From Actinomucor elegans (taxonomy: Eukaryota > Mucoromycota > Mucoromycetes > Mucorales > Mucoraceae): DNA of 64,000 bases. Shown piece after piece: positions 12,949 to 24,117 of this stretch (the stretch's first letter is position 1; each line of letters starts with the position of its first letter). The notes beneath the pieces were generated by a model. It ran no database searches and was not told the DNA's origin. It saw only the letters and a list, made by a program, of their open reading frames with translations. The stretch is taken from positions 3,906,001 through 3,970,000 of the forward strand of contig JAMSLZ010000001.1 of NCBI GenBank assembly GCA_026027325.1, written 5' to 3'. Position numbers and translations under genes: made by a program.

Positions 12949-13661
12949 GCCATATTATGCCGCGTTGCTATATGATATCTGCTATTTTTTATTTTTATTT
13001 TTTATTCTGTTAATTAGAACATTTATTTCTTCATATTCACTTAAATACTAGTAGTTTTTTTTTTCGCATGTATCGAACGTTTTAGATCTATAGTGATATC
13101 TTTGGATTCTAAACTTTACGTATATATCCCAGTTAATGATACATCAAGAAATACATAATAAATGATTTTTATCTCATTAGAATTACGGTCCATCATTCCA
13201 ATAAGTTCTATCAGTTGACACAATACATATTAATATGACTTTATTTTGATATAGAAATCTTGGTACATATCCATTAGATGAACCGATACATTTTCCTAGA
13301 TTTTTGATCTTCGATTTGAGCTCATATTTGTACACACTAAATACAGTATCGCATGGCTCTTCTTGCTTACTATCTTCCGTTTTTATTTTATTCTGAAATT
13401 GCTATGACTGAATGGTATGTAGATTAGGCAAAAAAAAAAAAAAAAAAAAAAAAAAATCTACGCTGTATTCTGATATGGATTCGCTATTAATCATAATATC
13501 CATCAAATCATTCATTTTCAATTACTGGTATTGCGACAAGTTATTTCACCATCAGCGGCAATAGTAATTTATTCCGCTCACCTGCAAAAACCTGGTAGAC
13601 GCGAATTAAAAAAAAAAATATACAGCTTTTCTCTTGAACGAAACCCCCAAAAAGAAGTGTT
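12949..13661. other. intergenic with an A27 tract
   Basis: 3' flank of the ATPase gene and 5' flank of the Med27 gene. It holds an uninterrupted adenine run at about 13430-13456 and several shorter T runs. No gene seen. Confidence 0.6.
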
Positions 13662-15174
13662 ATGACTACTGCAAGATCACTCACAGACATAGAAAAAGAC
13701 ATTGCCAATATAGATCATGCCCTAACTACAGTGTGTTAATGAATACAGCTGTTTATCGAGATATATTAACGCGTTCTTTGAACTTTCAGGTGTCCGAGCT
13801 TAGATCTTCGCTTCGTCATTTTACAGAATTAGTTCAAACTGAACAAAAAGGGCCCAACTTTGCGCATTCTTTTGGTGATCGATTGAAAGTTATTCGACGT
13901 GATTTGAATACTTTATCAGCAGAAGGAGAGAATCTGAAAGGTAACCTGAGAACCCTCCTTCTGTAATTTCGTTTTCTGACGTGAAGAGTTTCGTTAGGTG
14001 CGTTGGAACATGCTCAAGTAGCGGCTGCCGAAAACAACTTTAACTGGGAATTGATCAAAAGGTAAGGCCCTTTGAAAATCAAGGCCATAGTATTGTTTTT
14101 TTGAAAGTCTTTGCTGTTTTTAGTGAAGCAGAGAAAGAAGCTGCTGAGGAAGAGATCAGGTATCGAGAAGAAGAGGCAAATTCAGGAAAAGCAAAAGAGG
14201 CTGGATCTCTAGTGAAAGCGAGCGCAGACTTTGCCTACAAGTAAGTAGTTTTTTTTTTTTTTCATAGAAAGATGGGGTCTAATACTGTTCATCATAGAGA
14301 ACTATCCTCCGTCGTGCTGGAACGTAAACCAAATTTAGCGCCTTCAGAGTAAGAACAACTAAACCAAAAATTTATACGGTGCCAGTACTAAAGATTTGAT
14401 TATTATAGACCATTGTTCTTTACAAAACACATCAGCGAATGGATTACAAATAATAAGCCGGTTAATATAGATTTCTCAGTGCAATTTCGAGAGGAAGAAC
14501 AGCCAACATTTGCTGGATCAACATGTCATATCAGGGTAGTTTATATGTAAAATATTGTAGTCGTATATATTGACATTAATTTATTTATTTATTTTTTAGA
14601 TTTGCACTCGTAAGGCATTGGCAGCAGAAATAGAATTCGAATATGAACGTGCGTCAGATTCCCTTATTATTCATCAATATGACATTAAAAGTGTGAAAGA
14701 GGAGGTATGTTACCGTGTAGAGACAAACAGGATTCTGTCATTTATGTTTTTGTGCATTGGTTTAGAAACACTTTTGGCAAGATTCACAATTTTTAGTGTT
14801 TCAAAAAGTAAATTTGTTGGCTACGAATGCGCTCGAGGATATGCTAGTTTTCTTTGCAAAGGAATCACTATATGCTATATTGGTAAAGTGTACAATTTTG
14901 AAAGTAGATCAGGTCAAGCTAATACTCATCTTTTATTTTATTTTTTATTCTATAGGATTGGATAGCTAGCTACCACAACCTATTCTCTCAACCTTGTCAT
15001 CGCTGTCACAAGCTACTTCAATTTGACTCGCCCCAGTACAAGTATTTACCACCTATGGTAAGGACTTGGACAAAGAAACAACCACTTCAGCAAAGTCTAT
15101 CCTCAAGGAATGAAACTGGAGTAGCCTACCATATGCGATGCTATACCGAATACAAAAACAGTCGTGCTATGTAA
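13662..15174 (+). CDS. MED27: Mediator complex subunit 27
   Basis: Eight exons (13662-13730, 13790-13940, 13998-14061, 14124-14240, 14298-14348, 14409-14535, 14600-14704, 14956-15174) encode 300 residues. The N-terminal half is helical (LTDIEKDIANIDHAL, SELRSSLRHFTELVQTE) and has an acidic/basic coiled coil (EAEKEAAEEEIRYREEE). The C-terminus carries the Med27 zinc-ribbon-like box: QPCHRCHKLLQFDSPQYKYL, then PPMVRTW, and AYHMRCYTEY, giving C-x2-C ... H-x2-C ligands. Med27 belongs to the upper tail of Mediator and bridges activators to RNA polymerase II. The seventh intron is long for this window (about 250 nt). Identification rests mainly on the C-terminal box. Confidence 0.82.
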
Positions 15175-15567
15175 TCTACTGCAAGAGGTTGTGTAAGGTT
15201 ATAATACTTTAATAAACCTTTAGGAAAATTGTATAAAGAGGGACAAATAATATCGTACTTAATAACTACGAGACTGACCAGATACCTTGATGATCTCTCG
15301 GTTCCTGAAGATTTTTTTATTTTATATATATATATCTTTAGCAAACATTCTTCCCGAAAATTAGGTATATATCACCTATATAATGCATGTTTGTTTTTTG
15401 AACAACATCTTCAATCATTATCTTTGAAGGCAATAAACCCTAGCTGCCCAATCATTGAGGAGGAGATAAATACTTTTGAGGATCTAGTAGATGAGAAGCT
15501 TAAAGTGGACTTTAAGTATTAATCAGATGTGATATTGACCGCATACATTCTTATATAAACTAGATTC

Positions 15568-15622
15568 AATGATCCATAGAGTCCTCGATCAATTTTGGTT
15601 CAATGCTGCAGTTGATAACTAA
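15568..15622 (+). repeat. dispersed repeat, plus-oriented core
   Basis: Reads AGTCCTCGATCAATTTTGG followed by TTCAATGCTGCAGTTGATAA, a degenerate form of the shared GATC...AATGTCGCATCTGAT core seen at 26.4, 30.4, 37.8 and 57.9 kb. Confidence 0.5.
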
Positions 15623-15797
15623 TGTTTGCTTCATCCATTATAACCTTTGTAAACCGCCCGATAAGTTTAATTTGTTGGAATTCAAGACACAAGTCAGGAT
15701 TTATGTATCAATAAATACGTTAGAGCATATTCTCTGTGCAACCAAATGATTGGAATAAATGTTTCAGTAGATGCAACTGCTTATTCTGGCCTTGGAA

Positions 15798-15832
15798 TAC
15801 TAATCAAATACGACGTTTGATCAAGATCAAAT
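15798..15832 (-). repeat. dispersed repeat, minus-oriented core
   Basis: Reads AATCAAATACGACGTTTGAT then CAAGATCAAA on the plus strand, the reverse orientation of the same core. With the copy about 200 bp upstream it forms a divergent pair. Confidence 0.5.
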
Positions 15833-16385
15833 AATTTTCTGATTTATGATTTTTTTTTTTAGAAATTGTATCTTAAAAAGAGGAAATGTAGTATAACAGG
15901 TGGTGAATGAGGGCCCATACTTTTCAGGGTTTAATGAAAGTTGTGTATAATCGCGCCTTTTTTTTTGAATAATGTAATGTATGTAATAAAAAGAAATGTT
16001 TGCTCCAAACGGTATAAATGTAAAGTTATATATCTCCTGGAAATTCAGTTCTATTCTGATGAAAAAATAAAGTTGATCGGAAATCCGTATTCTATTTACG
16101 GATATCTCTCTCATTCCCCCCTCTAGAATCCAGAATATTAGTTCTGTTAGCTGCAGGTCTACTAGAAACCATTTTGTGTCAAGGTGTATCATAACAATGG
16201 TGGAGAGACGACGATGAACATCATTTTCGAACCCAGTAACGAATGGATCAAGTAACTTATCAGAGAAAAAGCATGTGACTGTTTATATGTGACAGCGCTT
16301 CCTGAGCAAAATGAAAGTAATCTGATTTTTCTTGATTCTTGATCAATAGAATAGATCATTTTGCACATTATTATTGTAAATTGTC

Positions 16386-17314
16386 ATGCCACACAAGAGA
16401 GCAAAAGCAAGTGTTCGTAAAGCTCGAAAGCAAGAGTATGCTAAAAATATAAACTATTACGAGACCTGTTGATCTCATACTTTTTTTTTTTTTTGCAGAA
16501 TGGATCTTCCTGTGAGCAAGGATGATTCTAACACTATTGACACACCCAAGGGCTTCTCACGTCTCTTGAGATTCAAAGAAATGGCAATTAAAAGACAGCA
16601 AGAAAAGAAAGAGTCCAAGCTTAACAAGAACGACGACACTACACCAGTAAGTATTTAGTGTTTGAACAAGCACTTTTCTTTGTAACTGATCTTTTTTTTT
16701 TTGTTATTGTATGATAGAAAAAGAATGTGGGTATCAAACCAGGCGAGAGAATGAAAGACTTTGTTCAAAGAGTTGAAAGTGAATATCAATCTGATATGAT
16801 CTCGGTACAAAAGAAGGCAAAGCCAACGAGTGATAGAAAGAAGCGTAATCAACAGACAAGGAAACAAAAGAAAGTTGTAAAGCTGCAGAAAGAACTGGAA
16901 ATATATGGTGGCCGTGACTTTGATGACTTGAAAGATAATGTCAAGTTTGGAGAAGTAGCAGATGCTCCACCTATTTTGAACAAAATACCCAAAGCACGCG
17001 GACGCGGAAAAGAGGTTACTATGATATGGATTTTGTTGGCAACTGTGATATTAACGTGACTGTTACCATAGACACTTGAAGCAAAGAATAAGCAAGCCAT
17101 TGCAGCATCCAAACCTGCAACAGCAGAGAAGAAGGAGACAGGATACGAGTCAGAAGAAGACGAAAATATGAAATTATTGAAGGCTTCACATAAGAGAAAG
17201 ATCCAGAATATGAGCGCTGCAGCCCGAATTCAGCTAGATAATGAGAGAGAGAAGGTTATTGAAGCATACAGAGCCAAGAAAGCAAAGAAAATGGCAGACT
17301 CTGGATATAATTAA
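16386..17314 (+). CDS. CCDC137-like basic coiled-coil protein
   Basis: Four exons (16386-16435, 16499-16646, 16718-17014, 17072-17314) encode 245 residues. The start MPHKRAKASVRKARKQE is highly basic and looks like a nuclear/nucleolar signal. A segment with TPKGFSRLLRFKEMA, a charged coiled coil (KKNVGIKPGERMKDFVQRVE, TRKQKKVVKLQKELE) and the box DNVKFGEVADAPPILNKIPK resemble CCDC137, where a 'FGEVVxxPPxL' motif is typical. The C-terminus is basic (EAYRAKKAKKM). Human CCDC137 is a nucleolar, RNA-associated protein that affects retinoic-acid receptor localisation; a ribosome-biogenesis link in fungi is only inferred. A poly-pyrimidine tract precedes the first two splice acceptors. Confidence 0.72.
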
Positions 17315-17986
17315 AATACATCAAAGACAATGTAATATGTAAATAAAAAGAAGATATACTTAAAACATTACTTGGACCACGTGCTACAACATTAGACTTT
17401 GTTTTCATGATTTCGTACAGCATGATAGGAGAAAAAGCATTATTATTAAAATGAATTGAAACAAGGTTTTTTGTGTTACGTCGCACCATCAGACCTTCAC
17501 AGACAATCACCTGTTTGCACGATCACTTCAGAAGAGTTACACTGATGCTACTGGCTGCAGAGTCGTCATATTCAATTAATAACAAGCGCAGTTTTGTACA
17601 AAAAGAAGTGAATGCGCAAAGAAATCGCGCGGTTAATCGTTCTGTCATCTGTCATACATTAATTAAATTCTGTTTGTTCAAGGAAGTCTTATACCCGAGA
17701 ATCACGGTGAAATCCGCCGGCGCCAATGTCTAGCCTATTTAACTATCATCCGACTTCTCTGTAATGGATGAATCATCTTTTTACGACAGAATTTGTCAGC
17801 AATGTATTATTAGTAAAAAAAAGTGTTCTTTATTTCCATCCTTTTTTTTTTTGTGGAATAATAATTAATGTAAATAAAAAAAAGAGAGAGAAAAAAAGGG
17901 CCTGTCACAAAGAAACGAATAATTATGTCACCGTAGTGAGCTTTAAATATACAATAAGATGGGATGGATATACATGTATGTATGCA
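17315..17986. other. intergenic between convergent genes
   Basis: 3' flanks of the CCDC137-like gene and of ERG4. An AATAAA-like signal (AAATAAAAAG) lies about 25 bases past the first stop. An 86-codon frame at 17473-17733 shows no known motif and is probably random. Confidence 0.55.
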
Positions 17987-19533
17987 TTAAAAGACATAAG
18001 GAACAAAGATGTAAGGAACACGTTCACAGTATCTGTCCCAATCTTTACCGTACTTCTTTGCACAACGTTCCATGTCTCTAGAAACACGATGAGTCAATAC
18101 AAAGACAAAGAAACAAAAGTAAAAGTAAGGCAAGAAGGAGCCGAAACCAGTGATGAGACCCCAGGAAAGAGATTGGAATAAATCAGCAGTATAATGAGGC
18201 TTACGGACTACGCCCCACCAGCCAGATGTAAGCAAAAGGTTACCATTCTCAGTCTTGATATAAGTAGGGTTCTTGATACGGCCCCAAGGCAATTGAGGGA
18301 AGGCATTACGATCAAAGTAAGAGCCATGTTGTTCCATTCTGAAACGGTTCTTTTGAGAGTTACCGGTATCAAAGACATAGTAAGCAAATAAAAGAAGAGC
18401 GAAAAGGAAGATCGTGTAAGGCAAAGAGTGCTTGATAGTTTCGCCAGTGGTTAATTCATACTTCATCAAGTAAACTGAGGAATAGCAATAGGTGAATGGG
18501 ACACCAGCCATGTTCCAAAAGATCAACATGAAACCTAAAATAGCATCACTTAATAAAATGTGTCACCCAAAAAAAATAAGTATTACTTACCATCCTTTTC
18601 ATACACAATATCCCAAGAAGTAGGGATACACTCTTCACCCTTTTGACAGGCATTTGTATACAAGAAATGAGCAAGGACCATAAAGGCAACAGGAGCACTG
18701 ACATAACCACGCATCTCATACTGCTTCAAAGCACAGGAAACAGAGGTAAAGAAGAGAGTAGGCCAAGGAACACGACATTCAGCCCACATCTTTAAATCCA
18801 AATGACCAATACGAGGATTCAAAGGTGCACCCATGAAGAAATCATACAAAAAGTTACCAGACATACGATGTTGAGCACCTTGGATCTTGGCAGAGATATA
18901 GACAAGCGCTGTCATGGTGAATCCCCAAATGATAGCAACTGTCATAATACTTCCAAAGTTTTCGATAATAGCAGTCAAACGGAAGATACCTGTTACATGA
19001 AGCACTGTGGCAAGAGCAAGTGTCAGGTACCAAGATGACAGACCGTTACAAAGATACTTGAGCTGTATAAACATGTTAGATGCGTGCTATGCATATATGT
19101 ATGTATCTATTACCTTGCCGCCCTTTAAAGAGGGAAGAGGAAGACCTTCAACTACTGGACCAGGCATAAAGTAGGCAGCAATAGCAGAATACAAAACATG
19201 GCCCATATAAATCTTGACGGCGATCATAGTAGGATAAGCACCAAGCATAATCTTTGCGAGAATCTCTTCTGTAAGGAATTGCACAAGACCCTCTTTAGTG
19301 TATGAAGCAGGAGTGATTAGCTTGCCTTGGTGATATTCAAGGCAAACCCAAAAGTAGTACATAAGACAAGGGAAGCCCAACATCATACCAAGTGCACCAG
19401 CAGGTCCACCAAACTCGTATACAATCTCGTTATCCAAAATTTCATCGCGTTTTGTCATTTTGGTTTTGAACAATGGTACACCATTGCTATTGACAACCGG
19501 CTTACCATCCTCATTCACGTCCTTTACAGCCAT
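17987..19533 (-). CDS. ERG4: C-24(28) sterol reductase (Erg4), final step of ergosterol synthesis
   Basis: Three exons read leftwards (19533-19114, 19062-18591, 18534-17987) give 479 residues, the usual Erg4 length. The start is the first ATG (MAVKDVNEDGKP). The protein belongs to the ERG4/ERG24 family of NADPH sterol reductases of the ER membrane. It opens with EFGGPAGALGMMLGFPCLMY, has about eight further hydrophobic spans, NFLYDFFMGAPLNPRIG (family signature 'NxxYDFFxGxxLNPR'), GWWGVVRKPHYTADL ('SGWWGxxRKxHY'), and the C-terminal KKYGKDWDRYCERVPYIFVP block. VPYVF at the end and the EFGGP start favour Erg4 over Erg24. The enzyme reduces the C-24(28) bond of ergosta-5,7,22,24(28)-tetraenol to ergosterol. 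It is transcribed from the strand opposite the next gene. Confidence 0.92.
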
Positions 19534-20712
19534 TTTGATATGATGAAATAAGATACACAACGAAGAAAAAAAAAATGAAACAAAAAAAAAAGGGTTTTAT
19601 AACAAAAAAAAAATTATTGTCGCGGCAAATGTTCTCCGCAGCTGCATTCCTACTTCGGATCAACAGATATCCCGATGGTTTCACGATAATGATATCACGA
19701 CCCGAAAGCAGGATACAAGATCGAGACAATACAACAATACACTGAGTTTATTTCGATAGGCATCAGTATTTCATTAAATAATAATGTATATTATTGAGTC
19801 TGGTTTACCATGATAAAAAAAATGTCAAACCGGGATAGCTTGCAGAAATCAACGGAAAGTGGTACAGCACCACCCAGTGAGCTCTACTACCAATTTTAGC
19901 GTTAGACCTTTTATCTTTTTGGCGGACAGATATAATCCCAGAAGAAATTTTCTGACGGTCAATGGGAGCCAAGAAAGCAATTTTCGGCATCGTGATAGTG
20001 CAAGTGATGCCTGGTGCTTCCACTGTAATTCCTAGTATAATAAAAACTTGTGTGTTACAACAATCAATTAAATGGCGGCCGAAAATACCATGTTCTAACG
20101 CGGTCATCGTACTACAGAACTCAGGTTCTAAACAGTTCTATCACTAGAAAATACCAAGAACATAACATCATGTGTAATCCACAAAAATAAAAAATTTCGG
20201 CGTATAGCCCCTTGACTACTAAAAGATTGACCGCGAACAAAGCTTGCATTAAAGATGACCCTTTTTAGCAATGAAAAGGGATAATGATATTCCAGCCAAT
20301 ATTAGCATCCATCTATTGAAACCCAAGTCAGTTTAGCGCTGGGTATCGTGTTGTGCTTGAGTAATATGCATAGCAGAAATTCACGCATATACCAATTGTT
20401 TTTTAACTTTTGCATGCCCAGCAACTACTGCTTGGCAAATTCTCCTCCCCCCCCCCAACTTCTTGGTTTATTTGATTATTTGTAACACAATTAACCAACT
20501 GTCCTTGGCCATGAAACAATGAATGCATACTCTTTGGGGAAGAAATAAAAGCATGCATTTGGATCTAAGACTTTTTTTTATATACCTAATATGGAAAAAC
20601 AAGGCGGACCACGAAAAGCCTTTGATTGCCACCTAGCAAGTCTTTTTTTTTTTTTTTTTTGTATAGTTTATCCTTTAATAAATACGAAAAAAAAAAAAGG
20701 AAAAGAACAGGA
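19534..20712. other. divergent intergenic region between ERG4 and the EF-hand gene
   Basis: Holds the 5' flanks of two divergent genes. AT-rich with a T19 tract near 20642-20660 and a C10 run near 20447-20456. A 100-codon minus-strand frame (19805-20107) has no motif that I recognise and lacks a matching exon neighbour, so it is not called. Confidence 0.5.
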
Positions 20713-21989
20713 ATGGGACAAGGCAAAAGCAGAGAAAATAATGCTCTGTCAAAGAAAACGCATTGTAAGTATATTGTTCAGTATATAACATAAAAATCTA
20801 AATGTCTTATTGTCAATTAGTTTCGACTAAAGAGATTGATGATCTCCGACAAAATGTAAAAGAACAAGATCAGAATAACATTACCGAGAATGTATTCAAA
20901 GATGTAAGCTTTTATCGAATAACAGTATTTTCACCTTTGTTGTACTTATGATTCCCCAACTATACAGTCGGTAAGACACTATGTACCCACTGTATCCATG
21001 ACGGACGATGCGTTTCTGCAGCGACTCTATTGCGCTTTTGGCGGCGATGATAAAAAATCCATTGATTTCAGGTTTGTGCCAACATGAAGCGCTTTTATTG
21101 ACTGTTTGGTAATGAAGTGAGGATTATCTAGTGAATTCGTGGATGGTTTAAGTGTCTTTATGAAAGGGACTCCCGAAGAAAAGCTAAAGTGTAAAGTTCT
21201 AGGGCTTTGTATTTAGATCCCGAAAAGACTTATGCGTTTATATTCAATAGTATCATTTAAGCTCTATGATGTCGATAAGGATGGTTTTATATCGAAAGAC
21301 GAATTGGAGCATGTCATGTTACAATTGGTAAATATGTTCAACTAAACTATTGTGTTTCGAGAAAATAACCATTTTATTCCATATAACAAAAGTCCAAAAT
21401 GCTCTCAGAAGAAGACAATCAATCAGAAGAGATCCAGCGCTCGATTGATTGTATGTTTGAGGACTTTGATGTGGACTGTGATGGAAAACTAGTAAGCCTA
21501 TTTCAACTTGATTTTCACTGAAAAAAAAAAGAAAAAGAAATGCTAAACCTGTTACGATAGTCTTTTGAGGAATATAAACTATCTTCGATGAAAGAACCTC
21601 TTGTAGCTGATTTCTTGGAGCGCTTCTTGGATCTGCATAATCTTTCTAATAAACCGACACCAGTATCCAGACCTACTTCAGTACGCTCGAGACAATCATC
21701 ACGATCTATCACCACACAACAGCAAAACCGGCTTTCATTTCGTTTGTCTCAAGCAGAACTACTGGACTATAGCCATCAGCAACAGCAGCAACGACTGAAC
21801 GCGTCAGCAGATAATTCCCCTACAACCCATAGTCCAAGAACTTCAGCACTTCCATCTGCTTCTGGCTCTCCTTCCTCTCTAACCCCAAATTCTTCGCATC
21901 CCTCGCCCAATTCAAGACCAAGTCTGCCTCATCGATTAAGTCGCGGACCAAGCATGACAAGTCTTGATGCTGCTATGACTTCCATGTAG
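20713..21989 (+). CDS. calcineurin-B-like EF-hand protein with Ser/Pro/Gln-rich tail
   Basis: Seven exons (20713-20764, 20821-20903, 20968-21071, 21132-21190, 21251-21327, 21393-21491, 21561-21989) give 300 residues. The chosen ATG gives MGQGKSRENNALSKK, a good N-myristoylation start (Gly2, Ser6), as in calcineurin B and neuronal calcium sensors. Two canonical EF-hand loops are present: DVDKDGFISKDE (residues 106-117) and DVDCDGKLSFEE (151-162). An upstream pseudo-hand around SIDFSEFVDGLS completes the calcineurin-B/CIB-like layout. After the EF core (about residue 180) comes a 120-residue Ser/Pro/Gln-rich tail (QQNRLSFRLSQ, HQQQQQ, SPTTHSPRTS) not found in calcineurin B, which is about 170 residues. 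It probably senses Ca2+ at a membrane; partner unknown. It is not the regular CNB1, which would have four hands. Confidence 0.82.
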
Positions 21990-22167
21990 CTCAACTTTTT
22001 TTTCTTACCATTGTTATCTCGATTAAATTATTTTTATCAGTATTATACCTTACCTCATTTACATGAATAATAGCCTTTGCCGAGACTTGTATATAAATTA
22101 ACAAATAATGCTCAAGACATTTAATGCACTTGAAGTTTTGCAGTAGACATGACGCTTTTTATTGGAT

Positions 22168-22235
22168 ACAGCAGTTCATTTTGAATATGAACCAGTCATC
22201 AGATGCGACATTTGACCAAAATCGATTGAGATATT
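22168..22235 (-). repeat. dispersed repeat, minus-oriented, full core
   Basis: Shows CAGCAGTTCATTTTGAATAT, then GTCATCAGATGCGACATTTG and ACCAAAATCGATTGAGAT. This is the reverse of the 26.4 and 30.4 kb copies along about 60 bases. Confidence 0.6.
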
Positions 22236-22339
22236 TACAAAATATTAAATTCCTAGTGTACATACATAAAGTATGTGTAGTTTATTATTACTTGTTCGTA
22301 TGTATATTGTGCTGGCTGTAATTCGGTTTTAGTAGATTA

Positions 22340-22415
22340 ACTGGCTCATTTTGAATAGTCTTAATAATCAAACGCTACGCAAACCCAAGATCGGTGGAGA
22401 GATCTACAAATGTTA
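22340..22415 (-). repeat. dispersed repeat, minus-oriented, degenerate
   Basis: Shows GGCTCATTTTGAATAGTCTT, then ATAATCAAACGCTACGC and GATCGGTGGAGAGATCTAC, the same modules in the same order as the copy about 170 bp upstream. Confidence 0.5.
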
Positions 22416-23190
22416 GATTGATTAGATCTAGTTGATATGAATTGTATGTAATCTAATATTGCAATTGATTGGTTCGTAAAACTCCTTGCTCATAATTAAT
22501 ATTAATTTGGCGACAGAGAGTATGATGTTTACCTTTTCTTTTGGAACACTACCATCTGCCCTGTTTAATGGATACATGAGTGTTATTGACTAGAACAGTT
22601 GATAGGCTATATGATATGATAAAGCCATACCAAGATCTGTGCCTCTGGTCAGCTGGTTTATCCTTCTCCTGCGTATCTTATATCTAATAATGAATACAAT
22701 TTTGCGCACAGCTAAAATGGCCAAATCTTTTTTAATATAATTTTATGCAAAATATCATGCTCAAAAGATCCACAGTAAGAAGCCCTCATGTATATACCTT
22801 CAACCATATCAAGCTTATTTTTCAGATATTGGAAAGAAGTCGTTCGCATGAATGCCATAGACTCCAGAGTATACCTCACAAAAGTATACAAAATGATCTA
22901 CCTTGATCCGCTTTTATCGGGACTCGAAAATAAGTCAGTCTGCGTTTTGCAGTAATCTGTAAGCAAACGGATTGACTGCTGAGTGTAATAAACCTTCTTT
23001 CTCCACGTTCAAAGGTAACATCCATCCATCAATACAACATGAATACATCCATCAATCCAAAGTACTCACCAACTCTTATTCTATTTATATCTATTACCAT
23101 TGAAATCAACTCTTTATTGCGGAATTATCATTTTGCCTCGATTTTTCATTGAATTGTTCTATAAAATTGAAATTGAATTTCACTGATTAG

Positions 23191-23896
23191 ATGCCTCCTA
23201 AGTTCGATCCCTCTGAGGTTAAGATTATCTACCTTCGTGCCACTGGTAATTTGAATAGGAAAAAAAATGGGGATTGTTGTTTGAGAGCTAACTCATTTCT
23301 GCGTGTTATTAGGTGGTGAGGTTGGTGCTTCTAGTGCTCTCGGTAAGTGATTTGAATTCAAGTTCTTCAAAAAAAATAACTCCATCTAACTTTTGTGTTT
23401 ATAGCTCCCAAGATTGGTCCTCTTGGTTTGTCTCCCAAGAAGGTCGGTGAAGATATTGCCAAGGGCACCAAGGACTGGAAGGGTCTTCGTGTTACTGTTC
23501 AATTGACCATTCAAAACCGTCAAGCTCAAGTTTCTGTTGTCCCCTCTGCCTCTTCTTTGGTTATCAAGGCTCTTAAGGAACCTCTCCGTGACCGTAAGAA
23601 GGAGAAGAACATCAAGCACAGCGGTAACGTCGCTCTCGAGGATATCATTGAAATTGCCCGTACTATGCGTTTCAAGTCTTTGGCTCGTGAACTCTCTGGT
23701 ACCGTCAAGGAAATCCTTGGTACTGCTTTCTCTGTCGGTTGTACCGTCGATGGTCAAAACCCCAAGGATCTTTGCGCTGCCATCGATGCTGGTGAAGTCG
23801 AGATTCCTGTAAGTTTTTTTTTTGGATTTATAAATATGTTATGACAAATGGTTGACTAATTTGTTTTCTTTTTTTTATTGTTTATAGGAGAAATAA
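23191..23896 (+). CDS. RPL12: 60S ribosomal protein L12 (uL11)
   Basis: Four exons (23191-23245, 23313-23342, 23405-23808, 23888-23896) encode 165 residues, exactly the usual eukaryotic length. The start [20 protein letters not shown], then [20 protein letters not shown] and the L11 C-terminal block ([33 protein letters not shown]) identify it. uL11 binds the GTPase-associated centre of 25S rRNA and forms the base of the P-stalk. The last exon holds only Glu-Lys and the stop. Codon use is strongly biased to C- or G-ending codons (AAG, GTC, CTC), unlike most neighbours, as expected of a highly expressed gene. Confidence 0.98.
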
Positions 23897-24117
23897 ATGG
23901 ATTGTATATGATAGATCATTCGCAACAATTGGACTTTCAGCAAAACAATAAATTTGTTTTTAAAAGAAAAAAAATGGGCTTGTATTATTAGGACAGCACA
24001 CTTTTGTGAATACGTTTTGGCTTTTTTTTTTTTGTATGATTTTATTTCAATAACAATAGTATGCAGTTTTTTTTTTAGAAGAGTTGTGAGAGGGGGCTAC
24101 AATGTGTAAAAGAGAAA

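Larger units (their letters stand above)
15175..16385. other. intergenic with two inverted repeat copies
   Basis: No supported gene. Open frames of 97 codons (15229-15522 plus) and 121 codons (15827-16192 minus) show no recognisable motif, and the second is full of simple hydrophobic sequence. Two oppositely oriented copies of the dispersed repeat lie at 15568-15622 and 15798-15832. Confidence 0.5.
21990..23190. other. intergenic with two tandem repeat copies
   Basis: 3' flank of the EF-hand gene and promoter of the L12 gene. Two same-orientation copies of the dispersed repeat lie at 22168-22235 and 22340-22415. No gene seen. Confidence 0.55.

Noticed and set aside
15827..16192. 121-codon minus-strand frame in the 15-16 kb gap
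   Set aside because: Composition is dominated by Phe/Ile/Tyr/Lys from AT-rich DNA, with no motif.
19680..19710. ATCACGACC-like string before ERG4, considered as a sterol regulatory element
   Set aside because: It matches the SREBP consensus only in part, and one weak match in AT-rich DNA is not evidence.
19805..20107. 100-codon minus-strand frame between ERG4 and the EF-hand gene
   Set aside because: It looks protein-like in places (TVEAPGITCTITMPKIAF), but no family was recognised, there is no neighbour exon, and it overlaps a similar-sized frame on the other strand.
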